Source of the DNA: Microscilla marina ATCC 23134
Lineage (GTDB): Bacteria; Bacteroidota; Bacteroidia; Cytophagales; Microscillaceae
Direction of reading: 5' to 3'
NCBI RefSeq assembly: GCF_000169175.1
Contig: NZ_AAWS01000041.1
Coordinates: 22,186-86,185 of the forward strand
DNA length: 64,000 nucleotides
Below the pieces are notes generated by a model. That model saw only the letters and a program-made list of their open reading frames with translations. It had not been told where the DNA came from and did not search any database. Shown piece after piece: positions 17,949-27,400 of the stretch (position 1 is the stretch's first letter; every line of letters starts with the position of its first letter). Position numbers and translations under genes: made by a program.

Positions 17949-19508
17949 ATGCAAAAATTTATATTTAAAACTGCCAAGTTTCGAGAGGTTTTCAACAAAA
18001 TACCCGAACCAGTGGTGTACTTGTATGCCCAAGAAGAGGTCACCGCGTTGAACCCGTACTTGCACCTTGAGGCGTTGCCTAGCCAACCGCCTGTATTGCC
18101 CAAAAAAGGGGGAAACCCATTGGGTGAAAAGTTGGCTGAAGTGGTTCGGCAAAAGATCACAGCACAGCTCACTGGGGGCTTTGCTTGGGCAAAGGCACCC
18201 AAAAAAGCCGAGGAGCAACTACTCAAAGTTTTTTTGCGTGTATCACAGGGCACTGTCGTATTGCCTTTGGTAGCGCCCATTAGCCGCTGGAGCGCTCAAA
18301 ATAAGGAGCAATATGCTGCGGCATTCAATGCTTATCTCAAGGAACAAAAAACCAACCCTTATACCCTACAGGTAACGCTGCCAGACGGAACAAACTACGT
18401 ACTTTCGTCGGCGAAGCAGACCTACACAGGGCAGGAGCTGGCAGATTTTTTGACCGAAAGCTTGAGTACCGAAAAGCCAAGCCCTCGCAAAACTTTGGCA
18501 ACCCCAGTGGTGCCTCATAATTTTGAATCACCTCTGGCACCCACGCAAGAAAGAGACCTCAGCTTTGAGCCCGCTCAAGGCAATTACCAAGACCTACTTT
18601 TTGGCCTGACCAATGCCCCAACCCCTAGCCCCTATAGCGATCAAATGCCACGATTTTTTCCAAATATGGACTCAGAAGATTGGAAAGAACTGTGCATGGC
18701 TTTGTTATGCATCAATGTAGCCCCCTTTGCGCGTGACTTGCCTGGGCAGGCAGACATCAACAAGGCTGCCAATGCCATCGCAAAGCTTGAGCACAAGCTG
18801 ATGGGCAAGGTGGGAGATAACCTATTCAACTTTTACCAATACTTGTTAGAAGAGCACTTGGGCAAGGCACTCGCCAGCATCCCTGACCTTGCCGCTCTTA
18901 AAGAAGCACTGATCAGCGATGACTTTTTGCAAGAATACAATGCCTGTGTAAACCAAGGAGTCGAACAAGGAACCATCGAGTGGTTTTGGTTCCATGTATG
19001 GTTGCTCATTGTTTTGAAAAAAGGAAGCGACGAAGACATAGGCGAAGTAGGCGCTGCCATTAATGGTAAAATTGCTTTGCCTGAAGGCAAAATATCGGGA
19101 GGAGTAAGAATGCATACTTGGCGAAGTTACCAAGGTTGGTTGGTATTCGATCATATTTTTAACCTACAGGTCATGCCAAAAGCAATGCAAGCTATAGGCA
19201 AGGTTACGCAGGTAGTTTCCAAACGCTTGGCGACAGAAGGAAAAAATAGTCATTTAATTCCAAACGTACTTGTGAGGTTGCTGGTGGGAGAAAAGGTAAT
19301 GGGCATAGCACCTGAAGAAAACACGGCGCCATTGAGGAAATATTACACTACCCAAACATCATTTGAACCTGCAGAGGTGTCGAGTCGTGGTTTAAGGGTG
19401 TTTAAAGCCCTTATGTCTACGGTTATAGGTGTTTTTACCAAAGCCAGTGACCTTTGGCCTATAAAAAGCATTTCCTCTCTGGCCTTGCCTGAGCGGGTTA
19501 CCAAGTAG
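17949..19508 (+). CDS. FWFH-domain protein 1 (with insertion)
   Basis: A 519-aa protein with no signal peptide. It opens with the N-terminal pattern F-I-F...F-x-x-V-x-N-K-I-P shared with the next gene, then N-P-L-G-E-K-L near residue 58 and a G-G-F-A-W strand. At this point about 110 residues unique to this protein are inserted (roughly 90-200) before the shared domain resumes with D-L-L-F-G-L near 215, F-F-P-N-M, D-W-K-E-L-C and W-F-W-F-H-V-W-L near 344. A second, Pro-rich insertion of about 33 residues lies upstream, before N-P-L-G. The tail has the N-T-A-P-x-x-x-Y-Y-T motif typical of the family. Function is unknown. It begins a block of four FWFH and two pseudo-Hint genes with short spacings; the next start is 57 bp away. 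Confidence 0.75.
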   Translation: MQKFIFKTAKFREVFNKIPEPVVYLYAQEEVTALNPYLHLEALPSQPPVLPKKGGNPLGEKLAEVVRQKITAQLTGGFAWAKAPKKAEEQLLKVFLRVSQGTVVLPLVAPISRWSAQNKEQYAAAFNAYLKEQKTNPYTLQVTLPDGTNYVLSSAKQTYTGQELADFLTESLSTEKPSPRKTLATPVVPHNFESPLAPTQERDLSFEPAQGNYQDLLFGLTNAPTPSPYSDQMPRFFPNMDSEDWKELCMALLCINVAPFARDLPGQADINKAANAIAKLEHKLMGKVGDNLFNFYQYLLEEHLGKALASIPDLAALKEALISDDFLQEYNACVNQGVEQGTIEWFWFHVWLLIVLKKGSDEDIGEVGAAINGKIALPEGKISGGVRMHTWRSYQGWLVFDHIFNLQVMPKAMQAIGKVTQVVSKRLATEGKNSHLIPNVLVRLLVGEKVMGIAPEENTAPLRKYYTTQTSFEPAEVSSRGLRVFKALMSTVIGVFTKASDLWPIKSISSLALPERVTK

Positions 19509-19565
19509 TAGCAAAAATACCCCTCAAGCCTTGCAAGGTAAATTTTACAACAAAGAAACAAGATT

Positions 19566-20669
19566 ATGAACGAGTTTATATTTAACAAGCCTGGGTTCTC
19601 AGATGTCATAAACAAAATACCTGATTTTGAGAGCAATCCCTTGGGGAAAAAGTTAGCCAATGCGCTTATCCAAAAAATAAAGGTTCATTTGAGTGGCGGC
19701 TTTACCTGGGAGGATGAACCAATGGGAGCACCTCCCGAAAATTTTACTCCGTTTTGGGGAGACTTTAGAGACATATTTTTTCCAGAGCTCAAGAAAAGTA
19801 GTATTTACACAGCAACCGATGTGCCCTATAATGACATAATAGACAAGGTTTTTGCCACCATGGCTCCTGAGCATTGGCAGTTGTTGTGTGTAGCCTTGGT
19901 ATGTTTAAACATCAGACGGGCAAAGCTGAATCTTGCGGGTGAGGTTGACTTGCCAAAGGTAATGAATGCTATAGAGGAGCTGAAGCCGAGATTGTTAGGA
20001 GAAGGAGGCATCAATTTCCAACAATTTTATCAGGAACTTTACAAAGAACAGATGGGTGAGGTTTTGCAACAAATACCCAATGTCATAGAGTTGAAAAAAG
20101 TACTGACCAGCGAACCTTTTTTGAGCGAATACAACGAAAATTTACAGGCAACTACAAAGCCTGAAGCTATAGATTGGTTTTGGTACCATATATGGCACCT
20201 TTTTGCGATCAAGATTCCAGAAGACACTACCCAGCTTTCTCAGCATATTGATGATGTAGCGGCAGCAATACAACGATCAACTGGGCGTAAAATATCTGAA
20301 AATATAGGACACCTCAAGTGGTTGAATTATACCCAATGGCTCACCCAAGATAATTTGTTTCATATCGCCCAAAGTGTGCTGAACCAAGCAAGAAAAATGG
20401 TGTTTGATGATGGTGCCCAACTTGCCTTGACTGTACCCCATATTTATCCTGTGCTGTTTTTGAGTAAAAAGGTGCAAGGCATAAGCCCTTGGCATAACGA
20501 TGCCCCTGGTCAAGTTTTTTATACTACCCAGGCAACCCCACCCAGCAAGTTAGGAACAGGCTTATTGGGCAAGGTTTTGTCGTTGGGCAAGTATACAGGA
20601 GTAATAGGGTATGCCACCAGCAAATGGCTGAGTGATGATGAGAACGACCCACTGGGGATAAACATGTAG
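19566..20669 (+). CDS. FWFH-domain protein 2 (minimal form)
   Basis: A 367-aa protein that shows the FWFH domain nearly without additions. It runs N-P-L-G-K-K-L at about 24, G-G-F-T-W, D-I-F-F-P-E-L near 70, V-P-Y-N-D, H-W-Q-L-L-C-V-A-L, W-F-W-Y-H-I-W-H-L near 203, a W-L-N-Y-T-Q-W-L element, and a C-terminal H-N-D-A-P-G-Q-x-F-Y-T-T motif. Helices with conserved aromatics dominate. There is no signal peptide or membrane segment and no catalytic triad is apparent, so a structural or binding role fits better than an enzyme. It starts 57 bp after FWFH 1 and ends 47 bp before pseudo-Hint 1, consistent with one operon. It is the best reference sequence for the family. Confidence 0.75.
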   Translation: MNEFIFNKPGFSDVINKIPDFESNPLGKKLANALIQKIKVHLSGGFTWEDEPMGAPPENFTPFWGDFRDIFFPELKKSSIYTATDVPYNDIIDKVFATMAPEHWQLLCVALVCLNIRRAKLNLAGEVDLPKVMNAIEELKPRLLGEGGINFQQFYQELYKEQMGEVLQQIPNVIELKKVLTSEPFLSEYNENLQATTKPEAIDWFWYHIWHLFAIKIPEDTTQLSQHIDDVAAAIQRSTGRKISENIGHLKWLNYTQWLTQDNLFHIAQSVLNQARKMVFDDGAQLALTVPHIYPVLFLSKKVQGISPWHNDAPGQVFYTTQATPPSKLGTGLLGKVLSLGKYTGVIGYATSKWLSDDENDPLGINM

Positions 20670-20716
20670 TTGGCGTTCAAGCAATAGAACTTAATCATAT
20701 CAAAACAACAACAAAG

Positions 20717-22108
20717 ATGGAAAAAACTGAAGATATATCAACCATTGCGGATGAGCACTTTTTTTCGGGAGGCTTTGTGGCAGGTACACAAATACTGATG
20801 AAGGATGGTTCGTCGAAAAACATTGAAGACATCAAAGATGGCGAAGAGGTAATGTCGCCCGATGGCTCCGAAAGGGTACTCAAGGTCATTCAACCAAGCC
20901 TACATATGAGGCGTAACCTGTACCACATAGCAAACCAAAACGGGCAGAAAGTTGAAAACTTTATGTTTGTTGACTCTCAAGTATTTTTAACTGGGAGAAA
21001 AGATGTTGGCGAAGGAGTGTTTGCCGCAGCAGAGCCCCAGCAAGTGAAAAATCCTTTGATGCGCATGAAAGGGGTAGGTGATATAGAGGGAAGTGTGCTG
21101 GTTTCGCATGAGCACCTACCTTTTGGCACTGTAGCAAAAAGCCTTGTCAAAGACGTGCCACCCCAGCAGGTCTACCATTTAATGTTAGATCATCAAGACT
21201 ATTTTTTTGCGGGCAACGCCACCCAAAAATTCATGGTGTTGGCTTATTGCCCCAAGTTGTTGGACTACCAGACAGGTTTGACAAAGAAAATACATAGTGT
21301 GGTAGCCTCGCTAGAGCAGGAAAACAAGAATGAAATAAGCAAGCTTACACTGGATAATTTATGGGAACTTGAGAGAAAAGGTTTGTTGGTGAATGAGAAG
21401 CTGTTAATAAACCGCTTGAGTGAGAAAAAAGGTGTACAAGCTGTTACTGCTACCCCCATGCACTCGGTAAACCTTGGCTGGAAAATGCGCATGATTCAAA
21501 CATTGTTGGTAAACATTTTTGTGCCCAAAATACAGCACCTTGTCAACCTTTGTCATCGACAGCTTGTGCCTGTCAAAGTTGCCCACAATAAAATGTGGAT
21601 TTCGCCATCTATTCATGACATTGAGTGGCGTCCTGGGGTCAAGCATCTTGAGGTATTGAAGCTGGCACTCTCGATCACCAACACCTTGGATAGTACTGTA
21701 GAGCGGACAATAGAAGAAAAACCAACCGACTTTGTTACCAAGGTTAGCAAGTGTGTGTATTTGCGTACTCAAAAGAACCTAGATGACCCCACTCACAACC
21801 ATTGGGTGCTGCGGTTGAGGCTATCGGACGGAAAACGACAAATGGAAGGGAGTTTTCCATTTATAGATGATGTAAAGGATTACTACAGTACTGGAAAAAT
21901 GAAGCTGTGGGAAGGCAACCAGCATCAAGCTTTTGTTTCCTTTGATGTACGAATTATTGATGAAGCAACAAAACTAGCTGAAGAGGCAACCTTAGACAAT
22001 AAAGAAGCTGCCTGTGGTGCACCTATGGAGACCAAATTATTGGATGCTTTGAGAGGCTTTGCCAAGGAAGTTTTGATTCCTCAACAGGCCTTGGCATTGA
22101 ATAAATAA
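20717..22108 (+). CDS. Pseudo-Hint protein 1
   Basis: A 463-aa protein. Residues about 18-190 match the Hint fold of inteins and hedgehog proteins: G-F-V-A-G-T-Q-I-L-M, then K-N-I-E-D-I-K-D-G-E-E-V-M-S, A-A-E-P-Q-Q-V and a final Y-H-L-M-L-D..D-Y-F-F-A-G-N strand. Active Hint domains start with Cys or Ser; here that place is Gly19. The block B His position reads D-S-Q-V-F, and the terminal His-Asn pair is absent, so self-cleavage is not expected. Residues about 190-300 are helical and 300-430 beta-rich with I-E-W-R-P and F-V-S-F-D-V-R motifs shared by its three paralogues. There is no signal peptide. It follows FWFH 2 by 47 bp. Family role unknown; a scaffold or adaptor is my guess. Confidence 0.75.
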   Translation: MEKTEDISTIADEHFFSGGFVAGTQILMKDGSSKNIEDIKDGEEVMSPDGSERVLKVIQPSLHMRRNLYHIANQNGQKVENFMFVDSQVFLTGRKDVGEGVFAAAEPQQVKNPLMRMKGVGDIEGSVLVSHEHLPFGTVAKSLVKDVPPQQVYHLMLDHQDYFFAGNATQKFMVLAYCPKLLDYQTGLTKKIHSVVASLEQENKNEISKLTLDNLWELERKGLLVNEKLLINRLSEKKGVQAVTATPMHSVNLGWKMRMIQTLLVNIFVPKIQHLVNLCHRQLVPVKVAHNKMWISPSIHDIEWRPGVKHLEVLKLALSITNTLDSTVERTIEEKPTDFVTKVSKCVYLRTQKNLDDPTHNHWVLRLRLSDGKRQMEGSFPFIDDVKDYYSTGKMKLWEGNQHQAFVSFDVRIIDEATKLAEEATLDNKEAACGAPMETKLLDALRGFAKEVLIPQQALALNK

Positions 22109-22116
22109 CCACCAAT

Positions 22117-22190
22117 AAATGACGTTTCACTTTTTGTAGTCAATCTGCTGATTTGGTCAGGGTTTGTGGTAGATGTTGAAACGTCATTTT
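22117..22190 (+). terminator. Long-loop hairpin between pseudo-Hint 1 and 2
   Basis: AAATGACGTTTCA at 22117-22129 pairs with TGAAACGTCATTT at 22177-22189, a 13-bp stem with a 47-base loop and a final T tract. It may act as a leaky terminator or set the ratio of the two genes. Confidence 0.5.
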
Positions 22191-22222
22191 TAAATATATA
22201 GAACTCTAAAAAACTTAATATA

Positions 22223-23635
22223 ATGGATACCACCACAATTGAAGATGACTTGCTGGGCTTTTTTGGAGGGTTTGCGCTCGGAACCCAGGTTTTGATGGCA
22301 GACAACTCTTGGAAAAACATTGAGTGCCTCAAGCCAGGAGACGAGGTCATGTCGCTCAGCGGGCACGCAGAAGTAATACAACTGGTAGACTTGACCAACA
22401 AGGTGCAGCAGCAGTTGTATTACCTAGACGGAGACCCCAGCCTTACATTTGCTGGTTCGCAATTATTTATTTCTTCTAAACAGCATATTGGACACCAAGA
22501 AGAGTTTTTGTGTGCAGAACCCCACCATATAGCGTCCAGAAGACTGAAAGCTGTAGGGGTAGGGTTTATAGAAGGAGGAGCAATGGTTACCCACCAAGGA
22601 AAAAACAGGATTCCAGTGCATGTAGACAAGCTTCAGGCAAAAGACAGCCAACAGCTTACCCCTGTATTTCATGTAATGGTAGATCGCAATGATACCATTG
22701 TTGTGGGCAAAAACCAGCGATTTGCTGCATTGTCGTTAGCCCCAAAGTTATTAGACTATACCACTAGAATAGGCAAAAAGCTCTATGCCATTATAGCCAA
22801 TTACGAAGCAGATGCTGCACACATCACCAACAAGCTTACTTTTGAGCAATTGTTGGGCATGAGTCAATCCCTAAAAGCACAAGATGGGCAGGAAGTTTTA
22901 TTTGCGGGTGAATTAACCCCTCAGACCATACCCAATGCTACCCAAAAGTTGGGCTTTGCAGCTCGTTATTTGTATGCCTATTTACTGACAAACCACTTGG
23001 CTCAATTAGAACAAATTGCCTCTATGGGCTGGAGAATATTTACCCAATATTGGAACAGGAATCATCGTATGGTCATTGCCCTTTCGTTGCATTCTATAGA
23101 GTGGAGACCTTCTTACATTCCATTAGAAAATGTGCAGGTGTCGTCAGCGTTGTCAAGCTACTTGAAGGTAGGGCAAAGTTGGGAGCAATTGCTTTTGTCA
23201 GGAAAAGAACAGCCGTTGGTAGGGTTGATGAAAAAGAGCCAATATTTTGTGACTGAAAAAAAAATGGATGGTCTCAGAGTAGCCAACTGGGTTTATCAGA
23301 TTGAACTTGCCGAGGATGACCAAAACCTAAAAGGAGAGTTGCATTTTCCAGATGCATTGGATGTTCCCTATTTTCAAAGCAGGTGTGGGCTAGAAGATGA
23401 ACAAGGGCAACAACAAGCCACATTGTTGTTTGATGTGCGCTTTATTACTGAAGAAATCATGCTTGCTGAACAAGAAGCACATAAAAATTATGATGAGACC
23501 AAACAAGGAGATTTTGAAGATGCTTTTCTTACAAAATGGATGAACAACATATTCAAGGCAGTAGAAGAACAAACATCCTCATTGGCAACAGCAGCCACAT
23601 TTTCAAAACCATCTGTCATGTCAGTAAAATCATAA
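22223..23635 (+). CDS. Pseudo-Hint protein 2
   Basis: A 470-aa paralogue of the preceding gene. The Hint fold covers about residues 14-175 (G-F-A-L-G-T-Q-V-L-M, K-N-I-E-C-L-K-P-G-D-E-V-M-S, C-A-E-P-H-H-I). Gly16 stands at the catalytic first position, and the block B site reads G-S-Q-L-F, so the domain should be inert. The helical middle (L-T-N-H-L-A-Q-L...M-G-W-R-I-F) and the beta-rich tail (I-E-W-R-P, F-D-V-R-F-I-T-E-E) agree closely with pseudo-Hint 4 at 32603. There is no signal peptide. The gene is preceded by a 13-bp hairpin and followed by a short one (GCTACT/AGTAGC, 23681-23698) before FWFH 3. It is probably in the same transcript as its neighbours. Confidence 0.75.
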   Translation: MDTTTIEDDLLGFFGGFALGTQVLMADNSWKNIECLKPGDEVMSLSGHAEVIQLVDLTNKVQQQLYYLDGDPSLTFAGSQLFISSKQHIGHQEEFLCAEPHHIASRRLKAVGVGFIEGGAMVTHQGKNRIPVHVDKLQAKDSQQLTPVFHVMVDRNDTIVVGKNQRFAALSLAPKLLDYTTRIGKKLYAIIANYEADAAHITNKLTFEQLLGMSQSLKAQDGQEVLFAGELTPQTIPNATQKLGFAARYLYAYLLTNHLAQLEQIASMGWRIFTQYWNRNHRMVIALSLHSIEWRPSYIPLENVQVSSALSSYLKVGQSWEQLLLSGKEQPLVGLMKKSQYFVTEKKMDGLRVANWVYQIELAEDDQNLKGELHFPDALDVPYFQSRCGLEDEQGQQQATLLFDVRFITEEIMLAEQEAHKNYDETKQGDFEDAFLTKWMNNIFKAVEEQTSSLATAATFSKPSVMSVKS

Positions 23636-23680
23636 TATTTTTATAACGAAGCTAAAGCCTTCTGTTAAGCCAAATGGGAC

Positions 23681-23698
23681 GCTACTTTTAGGAGTAGC
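23681..23698 (+). other. Short hairpin before FWFH 3
   Basis: GCTACT at 23681-23686 pairs with AGTAGC at 23693-23698, with a 6-base loop and no T run. It lies in the 130-bp gap between pseudo-Hint 2 and FWFH 3. It may be a processing or pausing site. Confidence 0.35.
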
Positions 23699-23765
23699 AA
23701 TGGGTTATGTTGGATGCTGGCAAAGGTCCACCTAAGAAGAAGCAAGCTTTATAAAACCTGAAAAA

Positions 23766-25223
23766 ATGAGCATAACCAAATCAAAACCGTCCACAGAGAA
23801 ATACACTGTTGATATTTCGCTTACAAAATTAGGGGCAGAGCTAAAGCTTCCTAAGCAACCCGACCGGGCAATGGCACCTCCACAAAGTTTTAACCTGTAT
23901 GCTGCCAACGGTGCAAGTCAAGGTGCTGCCACATCTACCCGCAGACTTACAATATATACCAATCCTCTAGAGCAAGTCATACACATTATCAATGCGGTGC
24001 CAGTGCCTGGTTACCATGCCGAAGGTAATGAATTAAACCCTTTAGGTTTTAAATTACGTGACGCCATTACTAAAAAAATAAAAGTACAGATGAGTGGGTA
24101 TTTTTCTATGTATAAAATGCCACTGTCTGACAGCTCAAAAGATCAAAAGGTCATTGATGCATTTTATGCAGCCAATCCTCTTTTGCCAAGGTTTGATCCA
24201 TTAGAGGGACGGTACCAGCAAGTGTTCTTTCCTGAATTGGACAAAGCAAATATTTCTTCAGACAAAGACGTGCCCTACAATGACCAGTTTGATAGGTTTT
24301 TTCCAGCAATGAAAAAAAATGACTGGGAAGATTTATGTATTTGCATGGTTTGCCAACTGATCAAAGAGGTAAATAGTGGATACAAGGACAAGATAAAGCC
24401 AGAAGTAGACAGCAAGGTGAGCGCCTATAACCAAAAAATCAAAGGTTCTGGTGGGCACAATATTTTTCGCTTTTATCAATACCTCATGGAAGAGTGGATG
24501 AAAGATCAAGGCATTTTGGGTGATGATGATAATAGGAGTGAATTGTTGGATTTATACAAAAAAGTTTTGTCAAGTAATTCATTTATTTCTGAGTATCGCC
24601 TTGGGTATGATAGAGGAGGCTTCTTGGCCGACTGGTTTTGGTTTCACGCTTGGCTCAAGCTTTTGATTCTGGGAGGAAACCCTAAAGATGTTGACCCTAT
24701 CTACGCTTTGTTGGAGAGTAGGCAAGTTTTTATGCCCAAAAGTGTTGCCTCAGAGAAGTGGATGTCTTATGATTATTGGTTTCGGATGACAGACCACACA
24801 GATAGTAGTTTTTTTAGGGCTATAGACATAGACCAATCGGCAAGTATGGCGCTTCGCAAGACTGGAACAGCCATGATTCCCTCAATATTGATAGCTAAAG
24901 GTAAAAAGAGTACCAGTAATATTTATGCTGAGTTATTTTTTGGCAGAAATTTCAAAGAAACACCAGTGGTAGGCACGGCAGAGCCTGACCACAACGATGC
25001 CCCTGGCAAACAGTATTCCAGCGTAAAGGCGCCTTTTAGTTTACCCGATTGGCTACCCAAGCCACCTACCCCGGCTAAAGTGTATGGCGATTTGGTAACC
25101 AAGGGGTATGCTGTAGCCCACGCAGTGACCCACCCTAAAGAAACCGTGGAAAACATAGCAGATGCTGTTACTCACCCCGCAAAAACAGTAAAGAAAGTCT
25201 GGAATCATCTGAAATTTTGGTAA
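23766..25223 (+). CDS. FWFH-domain protein 3 (with repeat tail)
   Basis: A 485-aa protein. The first 85 residues form an extra beta-rich module (S-T-E-K-Y-T-V..., ending in V-P-V-P-G-Y-H-A-E) found only here and in the next gene. The FWFH domain follows: N-P-L-G-F-K-L-R-D-A-I, F-F-P-E-L near 154, V-P-Y-N-D, D-W-E-D-L-C, W-F-W-F-H-A-W-L-K near 289, then D-H-N-D-A-P-G-K-x-Y-S-S. The tail (about 445-480) is built of short amphipathic units of the form A-V-T-H-P-x-x-T-V. There is no signal peptide. It and the gene 19 bp downstream are recent duplicates by their collinearity. Function is unknown; the tail could be a flexible binding or polymerising segment. Confidence 0.75.
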   Translation: MSITKSKPSTEKYTVDISLTKLGAELKLPKQPDRAMAPPQSFNLYAANGASQGAATSTRRLTIYTNPLEQVIHIINAVPVPGYHAEGNELNPLGFKLRDAITKKIKVQMSGYFSMYKMPLSDSSKDQKVIDAFYAANPLLPRFDPLEGRYQQVFFPELDKANISSDKDVPYNDQFDRFFPAMKKNDWEDLCICMVCQLIKEVNSGYKDKIKPEVDSKVSAYNQKIKGSGGHNIFRFYQYLMEEWMKDQGILGDDDNRSELLDLYKKVLSSNSFISEYRLGYDRGGFLADWFWFHAWLKLLILGGNPKDVDPIYALLESRQVFMPKSVASEKWMSYDYWFRMTDHTDSSFFRAIDIDQSASMALRKTGTAMIPSILIAKGKKSTSNIYAELFFGRNFKETPVVGTAEPDHNDAPGKQYSSVKAPFSLPDWLPKPPTPAKVYGDLVTKGYAVAHAVTHPKETVENIADAVTHPAKTVKKVWNHLKFW

Positions 25224-25242
25224 ACAACCATATACACACATC

Positions 25243-26832
25243 ATGCAAACAACCAAAACAGCGCCCTCAACAGAGAGCTATACCATTTTTATACCCAAAG
25301 CAAGCATCAAGGCAGAAGTAACGCTGCCAAAAGCACCTGATACAATAACAACCGTCGATAACCGATCATTTTATGTTGGGGGTAAGGCAACAAAATCGCT
25401 TACGGGCAACGAGGCATCTTTGAGGATTTCTCAAGACCCTTATGATGTAGCCATAGGGTTGGTCAATGCTATGCCTGTGCCTGGGCACCATGCCGAAGAC
25501 GACAGCTTGAACCCTTTGGGTTTTAAATTAAGGGATGCCATTATCAAAAAAATAAAGGTACAGGTAAATGGGTACTTCTCTATGTATAAAATGCCATTGG
25601 CCAACAACAAAGATCAAAAAACCATTGACGCATTTTATGAAAATAACCCTGGCTTGACTGTCTTTACCCCTGTGATTGGAGAGTATCGTGATATTTTTTT
25701 TCCTGAGTTGGGCAAAGCAAATATTTCTTCAGACAAAGATGTTCCCTACGATGATCAACTTGCTTTGTTTTTTCCACAAATGAAAAAAAGCGATTGGAAA
25801 GAACTCTGTATTTGTATGCTGTGCGAGTTAATCAAGACGAAGGCTGACGAAGACTTCAAGTCGAAAATACAGTCAAATACACCACAGAAAATAGATGCCT
25901 ATAACAAAAAACTTGAGGGAAACAACCAACAATCATTCTTTAACTTTTACCAACGCCTCATGGGCGAGTGGTTAATTGCCGAAGAAGTTTTATTGGAAAG
26001 TGATGACAAAAAGTATTTTTTAGATTTATACCTAAAAATTTTAATGAGCAATACTTTTGTTACACAATACCGCCTTAGTTATGATAGAGGCACTTTTGTA
26101 GCGGATTGGTTTTGGTTTCATTCTTGGCTCAAACTAGTTATGCTGGGGGCTACCCCCGAAAACATCGCCCAAGTATACAATACATTAAGCAGCCAAGGGG
26201 TGTATATTCCTGATAGTGTATCGCCCAATACCTGGAGATCCTACAACCAGTGGTTATACATGACAGAAAGACCCACCGATGAAGATAACAATCGGTTTTT
26301 TGTGGCTGGTGATATAGACACAGTCGCCAGCATGCAATTTGGTATAAAGGGGGTGTCTGTATCGATTGCCAGAACAGTGGGGTATCAAGGGAAAAAAACA
26401 ACCAATAATATTTATGCAAAACTATTTTTTGGGGGCATATTTAAAGCGTCGTTCTCAGATGGGCAACCTTACCACAATGATGCACCAGGCAAAGGTTTTT
26501 CGAGCATCAACCAAGGTTCAAAGCACACCAATTCGCTGCTACAACCCTCCAACCCTCTTGAAAACTTTTCGGAAGCTTATGGGGAGTTGATTACTACCTC
26601 TTATGAAATGGAGCAAGCCGTTGCCCACCCCAAGCAAACAGCCGAGAACACTGGCAAGGACATAGCGAATGCTGTTACCCACCCTGACAAAACTGCTGAA
26701 GACGTAGGCAAAGACATAGTGAACACTCCCAAGCAAACGGTTGAGGATACAAGCAAGGACATTGTAAATACAGGTAAAGACATAACAAATACTGTTAAAC
26801 ACCCCAAGAAAAAAGCAAAAAGACTTGGATAG
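25243..26832 (+). CDS. FWFH-domain protein 4 (long repeat tail)
   Basis: A 529-aa tandem duplicate of the preceding gene, 19 bp away. It has the same 85-residue N-terminal module, the same FWFH core (F-F-P-E-L near 151, D-W-K-E-L-C, W-F-W-F-H-S-W-L-K near 287, Y-H-N-D-A-P-G-K-x-F-S-S), and a longer tail. From about residue 450 to the end there are six or more units of 11-16 residues with K-D-I, V-T-H-P and K-Q-T-V-E-D signatures. These resemble LEA-type amphipathic repeats that are disordered alone and helical when bound. The tail is strongly basic at its very end. A good terminator follows 52 bp after the stop and closes the block that began at 17949. There is no signal peptide; function unknown. 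Confidence 0.75.
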   Translation: MQTTKTAPSTESYTIFIPKASIKAEVTLPKAPDTITTVDNRSFYVGGKATKSLTGNEASLRISQDPYDVAIGLVNAMPVPGHHAEDDSLNPLGFKLRDAIIKKIKVQVNGYFSMYKMPLANNKDQKTIDAFYENNPGLTVFTPVIGEYRDIFFPELGKANISSDKDVPYDDQLALFFPQMKKSDWKELCICMLCELIKTKADEDFKSKIQSNTPQKIDAYNKKLEGNNQQSFFNFYQRLMGEWLIAEEVLLESDDKKYFLDLYLKILMSNTFVTQYRLSYDRGTFVADWFWFHSWLKLVMLGATPENIAQVYNTLSSQGVYIPDSVSPNTWRSYNQWLYMTERPTDEDNNRFFVAGDIDTVASMQFGIKGVSVSIARTVGYQGKKTTNNIYAKLFFGGIFKASFSDGQPYHNDAPGKGFSSINQGSKHTNSLLQPSNPLENFSEAYGELITTSYEMEQAVAHPKQTAENTGKDIANAVTHPDKTAEDVGKDIVNTPKQTVEDTSKDIVNTGKDITNTVKHPKKKAKRLG

Positions 26833-26884
26833 GTAAACATCCCTGGTAGTTTTTGTAGATAATAAAAATAACACGATCCCACCT

Positions 26885-26920
26885 GGAGTGTCTCATGGTT
26901 CATGGGGCACTCCTTTTTTT
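26885..26920 (+). terminator. Terminator closing the first FWFH/Hint block
   Basis: GGAGTG at 26885-26890 pairs with CACTCC at 26908-26913, an inner CAT/ATG pair is possible, and seven T follow at 26914-26920. Confidence 0.75.
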
Positions 26921-27400
26921 GGGGCAAAATGCAAAACAGTAGACAACAAGCCATCAATGAAGGGTAGGTGATAGTTGGGACGCGACAAGCCCACAAACAG
27001 TCAGCTTTCATCATTACTCTAAACTACCTTGATCATTGACACAAAGCCTCTAAATGGTCTCCCTAATTTATTAAATGGCAATGAAGCCTTCCATACATTG
27101 AATAGCCTTGTAAATATAAAGTGTTCATAGTCAGTAGCTTGTAGCTTGATGTGTTTACCATGGTTGCATCTACTTCACATCCTTTGCTTGTCTACTTGTT
27201 GTCTGTGTGTTTTTTGGCAGATATGACATTGCTTTTCCAAATTGCAAAGGATGAATGGCTTGTATTAAACGTTTGTATGGTTGGAAACAACCCCTCTTTT
27301 GGTTGATTAATCACGCTGCTTTTAAGAAGCGGATCAGTCCAAATGCTATTTTTCTAAAACCAAAGAATCAAACCAAACTTGTTATATAATTGATAAAATT
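26921..27400. other. Gap before the second FWFH/Hint block
   Basis: About 480 bp with no credible gene and no strong fold. It should hold the promoter for the gene at 27401; an A/T-rich tract lies just before that start, but I see no certain -33/-7 pair. Confidence 0.35.
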
